The position numbers and the translations under genes are program-made. A stretch of DNA of 56,486 nt from NCBI GenBank assembly GCA_963652365.1, contig CAVJTH010000016.1:1-56486 (forward strand), read 5' to 3'. Each line of letters starts with the position of its first letter. The stretch's first letter is position 1. This DNA is from Hallerella sp963652365. Its GTDB lineage: Bacteria > Fibrobacterota > Fibrobacteria > Fibrobacterales > Fibrobacteraceae. Of this stretch, positions 50,293 through 56,486 are shown in pieces. The notes below the pieces were generated by a model. The model did not search any database and had not been told where the DNA came from. It saw nothing but the letters and a program-made list of their open reading frames with translations.

Positions 50293-52941
50293 ATGTCCGA
50301 AACGATGTCTTCTGCGCAAGTACGCGAATCCTTCATCAAGTTCTTTGAATCCAAGGGACACCTGTTTGTCCGCTCTTCGCCCGTGGTCCCGCATGACGAT
50401 CCGACGCTCATGTTCACGAATGCCGGCATGAACCAGTTCAAGGCGATTTTTCTCGGCGACAACCCGAAGGGCTGGAAGCGCGTCTGCAACAGCCAGAAAT
50501 GCATCCGCGTTTCGGGCAAGCACAACGATCTGGATGTCGTCGGTCGCGACAATTACCACCACACGTTTTTCGAAATGCTCGGAAACTGGTCGTTCGGCGA
50601 CTACTACAAGAAGGAAGCGATTTCCTGGGCCTGGGAACTGTTGACCGAGGTCTGGAAGCTTCCGAAGGAACGCCTGTTTGCGACGGTTTACCAGGACGAC
50701 GACGAGGCGTGGCAAATCTGGAAGGATGTGTCGGGGCTCCCCGATGATCGCATCATGCGCTTTGACGCTCACTCGAACTTCTGGGAAATGGGCGATACCG
50801 GGCCTTGCGGTCCCTGCTCCGAAATCCACTACGACCGGGGCGATCTCGCGACCCAGGCCGAAACGTTCAAGGACCCGATTCTCGGCGTGAACGGCGAAAA
50901 CGATCGCTACATCGAAATCTGGAACAACGTGTTCATGCAATACGAGCGCCTTTCCGACGGCTCTCTCGTACCGCTCAAGGCGAAAAATGTCGATACCGGC
51001 ATGGGATTCGAGCGGATCTGCTCCATCTTGCAGGGAAAATCCAGCAACTACGACACGGACGTGTTCAGCCCGATCATCCGGAAAATCGCGGAACTCTCCG
51101 GCGTGCCCTATTGCGACGGAAAGGACGGGACGCCGCACCGCGTCATCGCGGACCATCTCCGGGCATTGTCCTTTGCGATTGCGGACGGGGCGCTTCCGTC
51201 GAACGAGGGTCGTGGCTACGTGCTGCGCCGCATTCTTCGCCGCGCGAGCCGTTTTGCCCGCCTTCTCGGACAGAAAAAGCCTTTCATCTGCAACCTGGTC
51301 CAGGTTCTCGCCGATACGATGGGCGACGCTTTCCCCGAAATCCGCGAACGGAAGGACTTTGTCGCGTCCGTCATCCGCAGCGAGGAAGAAAGCTTCATCC
51401 GCACGCTCGACGCCGGGCTGGAACGCTTTGCCTCGATTGCCGCGAACCTCAAGACCGGCGACAGGATTCCGGGCGACAAGGTGTTTCTGCTCTACGACAC
51501 GTATGGATTCCCGCCCGATCTCACGGGAATTCTCGCCGAGGAAAAGGGGCTCGCCATCGACGAGGAAGGCTACGAAAAGTGCATGGAAGAGCAGAAGGCC
51601 CGCGCCCGCGCGAACATGAAGCAGAGCATCAACACGATGGGCTCCGAGGGCTGGACGGAATACGCGGTCGGTTCGACGCGGTTTGTCGGCTACGAGGCAA
51701 GCTCCGCGGAGGTCAAGGTCCTGCGCTACCGCGAAGACAAGGGCGTCCTCTCGATCGTCCTCGACACGACGCCGTTCTATGCGGAAATGGGCGGTCAGAT
51801 CGGCGACAAGGGAACTCTCGTTTCCGAAAATCTCGAAATCTCGGTTTTCGACACGGTGCGCGTCAACGACACGACCGTTCACCGCGGCAAGGTGACAAAG
51901 GGCGAAGCGAACCGGGAAACGATGTCTTCGAAATTCCTGGCGACGGTCGATGAAGCCCGCCGCGCCGACATCCGCAAGAACCATTCAGCGACGCACCTGG
52001 TCCAGGCCGCTCTCCGAAAGGTTCTCGGCAGCCATGTGCAGCAGCAGGGAAGTTTCGTTTCGAACGAGCTGCTGCGTTTCGACTTCAGCCATTTCAGCGC
52101 GATGACCGCGGAAGAGATCCGGCAGGTCGAAGACCTGGTAAACGCCAAGGTGATGGAATGCCTCCCCGTTTCGACCGACGTCATGGACATCGATGACGCA
52201 AAGGCGAGCGGCGCGATGGCACTGTTCGGCGAAAAGTATGGCGACAAGGTGCGCGTGGTCAAGATGGGAAATCCGGGTGATGAATTTTCCAGGGAACTCT
52301 GCGGCGGTCTGCATGTGCAAAATACGGGAAACATCGGAATGGTGAAGATCATTTCCGAGTCGAGCGTCTCTTCGGGCGTGCGCCGTCTGGAAGCGGTGAC
52401 GGGCCGTGGCGCTCTCGCTCTCCTCCGTGCCGGAACGCAGATACTGACCGCTCTGCGCGAACAGCTCCGTTGCAAGGATGCCGATCTTCTCGACCGCATC
52501 CAGCAGACTTTCGCCAAGACGCAGAACTTGGAAAAGAGCCTCCAGTCCGTGCAGCTCGAACTTGCGACGCTTGCCGCCGGCGAACTTTTGCAAGGCGCGC
52601 TCAACGTGATGGGCGTCAATCTCTACGTTCGCGAAATGTCCGTGCCCGAGGACCGCTTCAAGAACCTGCTCGACGGCGTGCAGAACAAGCTCGATGTCGA
52701 ATCGGTCGCAGTGCTGGCGAACAAGGGAACCGCCAACGGAAGCATCGCCGTGATGGTCGGGAAGAACGCCCAGGCAAAGGGCATCAAGGCGGGCGACATG
52801 GTCCGCGACCTGGCAAAGGCTTGCAACGGCAAGGGCGGCGGTCGTCCGGATAGAGCCCAGGCTGGGACTCGCGAACCGGAAAAGATTTCCGCGGCGATCG
52901 CGAACGCGAACAACTGGATCCGGGCAAAGCTCGGCGCGTAA
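50293..52941 (+). CDS. alaS: Alanyl-tRNA synthetase
   Basis: Charges tRNA-Ala. 882 residues. Catalytic class II core: FIKFFESKGHLFVRSSPVVPHDDPTL cut here as FFESKGHLFV and SSPVVPHDDPTL, MFTNAGMNQFK, NYHHTFFEMLGNWSFGDYYK, GPCGPCSEIHYD. Editing domain with zinc-binding HSATH (about 560) and CGGLH. C-terminal C-Ala domain with coiled coil and KGGGRPDRAQAG. Length is normal. ATG at 50293 follows AAAGG; the upstream in-frame start at 50227 is rejected. TATCTTTC at 50267-50274 serves as -7-like element. RidA follows 19 nt downstream. Confidence 0.96.
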   Translation: MSETMSSAQVRESFIKFFESKGHLFVRSSPVVPHDDPTLMFTNAGMNQFKAIFLGDNPKGWKRVCNSQKCIRVSGKHNDLDVVGRDNYHHTFFEMLGNWSFGDYYKKEAISWAWELLTEVWKLPKERLFATVYQDDDEAWQIWKDVSGLPDDRIMRFDAHSNFWEMGDTGPCGPCSEIHYDRGDLATQAETFKDPILGVNGENDRYIEIWNNVFMQYERLSDGSLVPLKAKNVDTGMGFERICSILQGKSSNYDTDVFSPIIRKIAELSGVPYCDGKDGTPHRVIADHLRALSFAIADGALPSNEGRGYVLRRILRRASRFARLLGQKKPFICNLVQVLADTMGDAFPEIRERKDFVASVIRSEEESFIRTLDAGLERFASIAANLKTGDRIPGDKVFLLYDTYGFPPDLTGILAEEKGLAIDEEGYEKCMEEQKARARANMKQSINTMGSEGWTEYAVGSTRFVGYEASSAEVKVLRYREDKGVLSIVLDTTPFYAEMGGQIGDKGTLVSENLEISVFDTVRVNDTTVHRGKVTKGEANRETMSSKFLATVDEARRADIRKNHSATHLVQAALRKVLGSHVQQQGSFVSNELLRFDFSHFSAMTAEEIRQVEDLVNAKVMECLPVSTDVMDIDDAKASGAMALFGEKYGDKVRVVKMGNPGDEFSRELCGGLHVQNTGNIGMVKIISESSVSSGVRRLEAVTGRGALALLRAGTQILTALREQLRCKDADLLDRIQQTFAKTQNLEKSLQSVQLELATLAAGELLQGALNVMGVNLYVREMSVPEDRFKNLLDGVQNKLDVESVAVLANKGTANGSIAVMVGKNAQAKGIKAGDMVRDLAKACNGKGGGRPDRAQAGTREPEKISAAIANANNWIRAKLGA

Positions 52942-52960
52942 ACTTGTCCCGGAGGTTTCG

Positions 52961-53335
52961 ATGAAGAAGATTCACGCGCAAGAAGCCCCGGCTGCAATCG
53001 GGCCGTATTCCCAGGCGGTGATTGCCGGCGGGTCGGTCTATCTCTCCGGGCAGATTCCGATCGATCCCCGAACGGGACTGATCGTCGGAGATTCCATCGA
53101 AGTCCAGGCGGAACAGGTGTGCAAGAACATCGAAGCGGTCCTTGCCGCTGCGGGTTCCGAAATTTCGAAGGTCGTGAAGACGACCTGCTTTCTCCGCCAC
53201 CTTTCGGATTTTGAACCGTTTAACGCCGTTTACGAAAGGCACTTTGTCGGAAAGCCTGCGCGGAGCTGCGTCGAAGTCTCCGCGCTCCCCAAGGGCGCGC
53301 TGGTCGAAATCGAAGCCGTCGCGGAGCTTGGCTAA
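52961..53335 (+). CDS. ridA: RidA-family enamine/imine deaminase
   Basis: Hydrolyses reactive 2-aminoacrylate and related enamines that arise from amino-acid enzymes. 124 residues with GPYSQAVIAGGSVYLSGQIP, QAEQVCKNIEAVLAAAGS, VKTTCFL and the C-terminal PARSCVEVSALPKGALVEIEA with the substrate-binding Arg and Glu. Trimeric family member. Good GGAGG site. Probably co-transcribed with alaS. Confidence 0.95.
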   Translation: MKKIHAQEAPAAIGPYSQAVIAGGSVYLSGQIPIDPRTGLIVGDSIEVQAEQVCKNIEAVLAAAGSEISKVVKTTCFLRHLSDFEPFNAVYERHFVGKPARSCVEVSALPKGALVEIEAVAELG

Positions 53336-53359
53336 AGGAACCTGACCTTCATTCAAGAG

Positions 53360-53390
53360 AAAAAGTCCCGAATGGTTTCGGGACTTTCCT
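53360..53390. terminator. Bidirectional terminator between ridA and the sigma factor
   Basis: AAAGTCCCGA (53362-53371) pairs perfectly with TCGGGACTTT (53378-53387) around a 6-nt loop, between convergent genes. Only a short T run follows on the plus side (TTT CC). Confidence 0.8.
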
Positions 53391-53410
53391 GTCTAGGAAT
53401 GGGAATCCGC

Positions 53411-54223
53411 TTACTTGTTGATCGCGGCGAGGAACGCATCCTTCTTTTCTTGCAGATATTCCCGGCTGTTGTACTTGCGGATGCGGCGGAGCGCCTGGTC
53501 GCGCAGCTGGCGGACGCGTTCATGGGAAATGTTCATCGATTCGCCGACCTCGCGAAGCGTCTGGGGGGCTTCCAGGTTGATGCCGAAAATTCCCTCGATG
53601 ACTTTCGCTTCGCGTTCCGGCAGCTGCTCCATCAGTTCCTTGGAAAGGTTTTCCACGCTCTGGATTTCGGAATCGGATTCCGGGTTGATCGCGCTGCCGT
53701 CGGCGAGGACTTCGGCGTAAGTCGCCTTGGAATCCGCCTTGAGCGGGCTGTCGAACGAGACGCCGCGCTGACCGATCTGGATAAGCTCCCGGATGTCTTC
53801 GCTGATTTCCTTGCCGCGGGACTGTTCGTGCAGAGCCTTGCGGACGCGCAGATGCTGGTTAGCCGGCAAGCGAATCAGGTTTCCCTGCTCGTTGATTGCC
53901 CGGGTGATGTACGCCTTGATCCACCATACGCCGTAGCTGATGAACTTGAGACCGCGGGTATGCTCAAAGCTTTCGATGGCGCGGACGAGTCCCATGGCGC
54001 CTTCGCTCACGAGATCCGGCAGAGGAATCGGACAGCCGCGATACTGGATGGCGACTTTCAGCACAAAGCGCATATTGGCGGAAATCAGCTTTTGCCGGGC
54101 GATCTTGTCGCCTTCTTTCGCTTTTTGGAAAAGAATCTGTTCTTCTTCACGGGTCAGCGGCGCTGTCTTGCGGATGTCGTCTAAATAGCGTTTGAGCGTT
54201 ACGTCGGTCGAATCGATGTGCAT
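53411..54223 (-). CDS. Sigma-70 family RNA polymerase sigma factor (group 2, RpoD/SigA-like)
   Basis: 270 residues. Lacks region 1.1. Region 1.2/2.1 (SLKRYL-like LKRYLDDIRKTAPLTREEE), region 2.3-2.4 (DLVSEGAMGLVRAIESFEHTRG, FISYGVWWIKAYITRAI), region 3 (IRLPANQHLRVRKA) and region 4 with TLREVGESMNISHERVRQLRDQAL. The size and close match to the core sigma fold match the short housekeeping sigmas of the FCB group, so it could be the main sigma factor or a close paralogue. ATG at 54223 follows AAAGGA; the -7-like TATTATAG lies about 17 nt upstream. Confidence 0.9.
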   Translation of the reverse strand: MHIDSTDVTLKRYLDDIRKTAPLTREEEQILFQKAKEGDKIARQKLISANMRFVLKVAIQYRGCPIPLPDLVSEGAMGLVRAIESFEHTRGLKFISYGVWWIKAYITRAINEQGNLIRLPANQHLRVRKALHEQSRGKEISEDIRELIQIGQRGVSFDSPLKADSKATYAEVLADGSAINPESDSEIQSVENLSKELMEQLPEREAKVIEGIFGINLEAPQTLREVGESMNISHERVRQLRDQALRRIRKYNSREYLQEKKDAFLAAINK

Positions 54224-54474
54224 TTACAATCCTTTTTCCTATAATATCGCTTTTTTTAGAGCAAAGGGCGTGCCAAAAGTGAAAAATTTTAAAATCGCCG
54301 TAAAATCTGGACTTTTTGGACGAAAAATAGGCGGAGTACAAAGCGAGACGCAAAGCTTTTTGCTAAAACGTCTTGAATTTATGACTTTTTGTTGTTCTTG
54401 TGTCTTTGTAAGATGACGCTTTAAAAACGAAAGCCGAAAGCGGAACGTGGACTGTCCAAAAGCCCCTTTTAACC

Positions 54475-54482
54475 TATATTTT
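54475..54482 (+). promoter_or_regulatory. Promoter -7 element of the methyltransferase gene (leaderless type)
   Basis: TATATTTT ends 4 nt before ATG 54487. No ribosome-binding site. Confidence 0.5.
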
Positions 54483-54486
54483 CGCC

Positions 54487-55275
54487 ATGCCAATCAGAGA
54501 ACCCGACCAATCCGTATGGGACCGCTTTTGGGCCCGTAAAAAGGACCTTTCCAAGGTCTATCCCGCTTCCCCGACGATTCTCAAGACCATCTACAGGCAT
54601 TTTCCGAACGTCAAGGGAATGAAAATCCTGGAGGTTGGGCCGGGATCGGGCCGTGACAGCGCAGACCTCGCAAGGCACGGAGCGGACGTCTATGTTCTCG
54701 ACTTTTCGGCGGAAAGCCTGAAGACGGTGGAGGCGCTCCGCATCCGGGAAAATCTGGAAGAAAACCTTCACTGTGTCCGCGGAGACGCGTTCAAGGCTCC
54801 CTTTCCGAACGGCACGTTCGATCTCGTCTTTCACCAGGGGCTTGCCGAGCATTTTCGAAATCCCGCGCCGCTGATCGCGGAAAATTTCCGGATTGTAAAG
54901 CCCGGCGGCCATCTCCTTTGCGACGTGCCGCAGACCGTGCATCCCTATACGGTCATCAAGCACGTTCTCATCGCGATGGGAAAATGGTTTGCCGGCTGGG
55001 AAACGCAGTTCACGATCGGCGGACTTCGGAAGCTCTTGAAGTCGGCGGGCTTTGAACTCGAATACGAATATGGCGACTGGATGCGTCCGAACCTTTTCTA
55101 TCGGATGCTTCGCGAACTGGGCTTCAAGGCGCATGTCGAGCTTCCCAAGTATCCGCTTGCGGGGTCCGCCTACCAGAAAGCGAAGGATGCGCTCCTGGAC
55201 GCGTTTGACCGGGTTCCCGTTTCGCGGTACACGCAGCTTTCCATCGGAATTCTCGCGAAGAAACCTGGGAAATGA
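54487..55275 (+). CDS. Class I SAM-dependent methyltransferase
   Basis: 262 residues. The SAM motif I is ILEVGPGSGRDSADLARHG (about 48-66), motif II VYVLDFSAESLKTVEAL, and post-motif FDLVFHQGLAEHFRNP. The C-terminal part is partly hydrophobic (HVLIAMGKWFAGWE). Acceptor substrate unknown; proximity to the LPG-synthase-like gene and its ATGA overlap suggest a role in lipid or surface polysaccharide modification. The start is ATG 54487 with a leaderless-type promoter. Confidence 0.85.
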   Translation: MPIREPDQSVWDRFWARKKDLSKVYPASPTILKTIYRHFPNVKGMKILEVGPGSGRDSADLARHGADVYVLDFSAESLKTVEALRIRENLEENLHCVRGDAFKAPFPNGTFDLVFHQGLAEHFRNPAPLIAENFRIVKPGGHLLCDVPQTVHPYTVIKHVLIAMGKWFAGWETQFTIGGLRKLLKSAGFELEYEYGDWMRPNLFYRMLRELGFKAHVELPKYPLAGSAYQKAKDALLDAFDRVPVSRYTQLSIGILAKKPGK

Positions 55276-56252
55276 AACCGGGATCGAAGTCCTTTCTCCT
55301 GCTTTGCGTCAAGCTGTGCGTGACCTGTGTTCCGTGCTACCTTGTGTATCGCAATATCGTGAACGCTCCGGGCTGGGATACGGGAGACATCTGGGAACTG
55401 TTTTCCTGCCGGTCGATATTTCCGCTCCTCCTTGGAATCTTCTGTCTGGTGCTTTCGAACTTTACCGGCTGCCAGCAATGGAAGCTCCTTCTGGAAAGGC
55501 AGAATGTCCGGATGGGTTACGGCCACTTGGCGAAGCTTTACTTTATCGGACTCTTTTTCAACAATTTCATGCCGGGAAATGTCGGCGGAGACGTGAAGAA
55601 AGTCTATGATATCCGGATGCAGGGCGACCAGAAGACCATCGGTGGCGGATTGACCGCGACTTTTTTCGACAGGCTCTTTGGGCTGTTCTTTCTGAATGTC
55701 CTCGCCCTTCTCGTCGGACTTCTGTTCTTTATCTACGATCCGGAAAAGAGGATTTTTCTCTTGCCGTCGTTCTGGGTCTTTCTGGGGTTTAGCGCGCTTT
55801 TCGCCGGGCTTTTCAGCAAAAGGCTGGGACGGATTTTCGCCTGTCTCACGGGAAAGGTGCTGCCCGCTTCCGCGCAGGAGCGCGTCTTGCACTTCCAGCA
55901 ACGATTCCAGAACTATCGCAAGCTGCGGCTCTGGCTGGACATTACGGTTCTCTCTGCCGTGACGCAAGGATTGCGCATTGTCGTGCATTATTTCTGCGGA
56001 CTTGCCATCGGGCTCGATATCGATATTTCGTGGTACTTTTTCTTCATTCCGATGATTGCCGTGGTCAGCGCGCTTCCGATTTCCATAGGTGGCTTTGGCC
56101 CGCGGGAACTTTTGGCGCAGTCCCTGTTCGAACGGATTGGGGTCTCGGGGCTTGCGTCCGTGATCGTGCAGCTTTTGGCCTACCTGGTGAGTCTTGTGGT
56201 GAGCCTTGTCGGCGCGGTGTTCTTCTTGACGGAAAAGAGGCGCAGGGCTTAG
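55272..56252 (+). CDS. LPG-synthase-like (MprF/AglD N-terminal, UPF0104) membrane protein
   Basis: 326 residues with about seven to eight membrane helices. Signature IGLFFNNFMPGNVGGDVKKVYDIRM cut here as FFNNFMPGNVGGDV, followed by FFDRLFGLFFLN and, near the end, PISIGGFGPRELLAQSLFERIG. This is the lysylphosphatidylglycerol synthetase/flippase domain family (UPF0104/AglD2), which moves or glycosylates lipid-linked molecules. No soluble synthetase domain. Start overlaps the methyltransferase stop (ATGA). Its TAG stop lies within the first TTAG word of repeat cluster R3. Confidence 0.85.
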   Translation: MKPGSKSFLLLCVKLCVTCVPCYLVYRNIVNAPGWDTGDIWELFSCRSIFPLLLGIFCLVLSNFTGCQQWKLLLERQNVRMGYGHLAKLYFIGLFFNNFMPGNVGGDVKKVYDIRMQGDQKTIGGGLTATFFDRLFGLFFLNVLALLVGLLFFIYDPEKRIFLLPSFWVFLGFSALFAGLFSKRLGRIFACLTGKVLPASAQERVLHFQQRFQNYRKLRLWLDITVLSAVTQGLRIVVHYFCGLAIGLDIDISWYFFFIPMIAVVSALPISIGGFGPRELLAQSLFERIGVSGLASVIVQLLAYLVSLVVSLVGAVFFLTEKRRRA

Positions 56253-56486
56253 TTCAGAGCTTAGTTAGGAGAGCTTGGAGCTTGGAAATCGCCAAGCGAG
56301 CCGTTCAGAGCTTAGTGGATAGTGCTTAGAGTCGCGGAGCGAACTCTTTTCCGCCTGGCGGCGGAGGAAGCGCCTGCCCGGCGAGGGGCTTGTTCAGAGC
56401 TTAGTAGAGAGAGCTTAGAACTTAGAAATCCCAGCGAACTTTTCACGCTAGAACCTAGATGTTCGCAGAACTCCACACTCAACTCT
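56253..56486. repeat. Mosaic intergenic repeat cluster R3
   Basis: Begins directly after the LPG-synthase-like gene. Words CAGAGCTTAGT, AGGAGAGCTTGGAGCTTGG, GCTTAGTGGATAGTGCTTAG, then TTTTCCGCCTGGCGGCGGAGG (56347-56367; also in R2) and the core GAACCTAGATGTTCGCAGAA at 56451-56470. Positions 56426-56480 are identical to positions 1-55. No ORF. Confidence 0.8.

Noticed and set aside
53411..54223. RpoS or RpoH assignment for the sigma factor
   Set aside because: The sequence is nearest to the RpoD/SigA core pattern, but FCB housekeeping sigmas are equally short, so no specific name is given.
1..56486. A circular plasmid, suggested by the identical 55-bp ends
   Set aside because: The sequences diverge right after 55 bp, the shared part belongs to a dispersed repeat, and the genes are chromosomal housekeeping genes without replication or mobilisation functions.

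Overview
The window is a 56.5 kb piece of bacterial chromosome, most likely from Fibrobacter or a close relative in the FCB group. This is inferred from several features: promoter elements of the TAnnTTTG type, a PUR-alpha-like DUF3276 protein, secreted proteins with poly-serine linkers, C-terminal domains resembling type IX secretion (T9SS) sorting domains, and an LTA-synthase-like sulfatase in a Gram-negative setting. Most of the sequence is GC-rich and densely coded. I found no rRNA, tRNA, CRISPR array, transposase or phage gene.

Layout. 1-298: mosaic intergenic repeat. 299-10303: nadB, a PpiD-like foldase, a Ski2-type helicase, an LTA-synthase-like sulfatase and IMP dehydrogenase. 10376-17313: SlyD-like isomerase, RluA, FAD dehydrogenase, FecR-domain protein, then DUF3276-ybeY-CNNM. 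17314-17760: second repeat cluster. 17808-23548: pflB-pflA, a DUF4405-like membrane protein with an exported flavodoxin, xseA and a solo antitoxin. 23598-31302: a large secreted cadherin/Ig-like protein, pheT, and dnaX-ybaB. 31355-40699: two sugar-phosphate transferases around hom, then nadC-coaX, an outer-membrane protein, UDP-glucuronate decarboxylase, floA, an acidic membrane-anchored protein and a PspC-domain protein. 40700-43340: AT-rich island with three genes. 43341-50192: a lamin-tail lipoprotein, the der-plsY-gpsA-lipoprotein run and an M6 metalloprotease. 50293-56252: alaS-ridA, a sigma-70 factor, a methyltransferase and an LPG-synthase-like membrane protein. 56253-56486: third repeat cluster.

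How the genes work together. Housekeeping operons cover NAD synthesis (nadB; nadC next to coaX), anaerobic pyruvate cleavage (pflBA), phospholipid synthesis (plsY-gpsA), translation (pheT, alaS, ybeY, der, rluA) and replication (dnaX, ybaB). Cell-surface genes (two polyprenyl-phosphate sugar transferases, UXS, an LTA-synthase-like enzyme, LPG-synthase-like protein) point to a complex envelope polysaccharide. 

The most unusual content is as follows. (1) The AT-rich island encodes an exported propeptide-like protein, an exported clan-CD (caspase/gingipain-type) peptidase with a visible His/Cys dyad, and a lipoprotein. (2) dnaX contains a run of ten A with stops in both alternative frames directly after it, predicting a short gamma form. 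(3) Six genes have a -7 promoter element ending 4-5 nt before the start codon, which predicts leaderless mRNAs. (4) A mosaic repeat family sits directly downstream of three genes and bounds the window with an identical 55-bp sequence at both ends.
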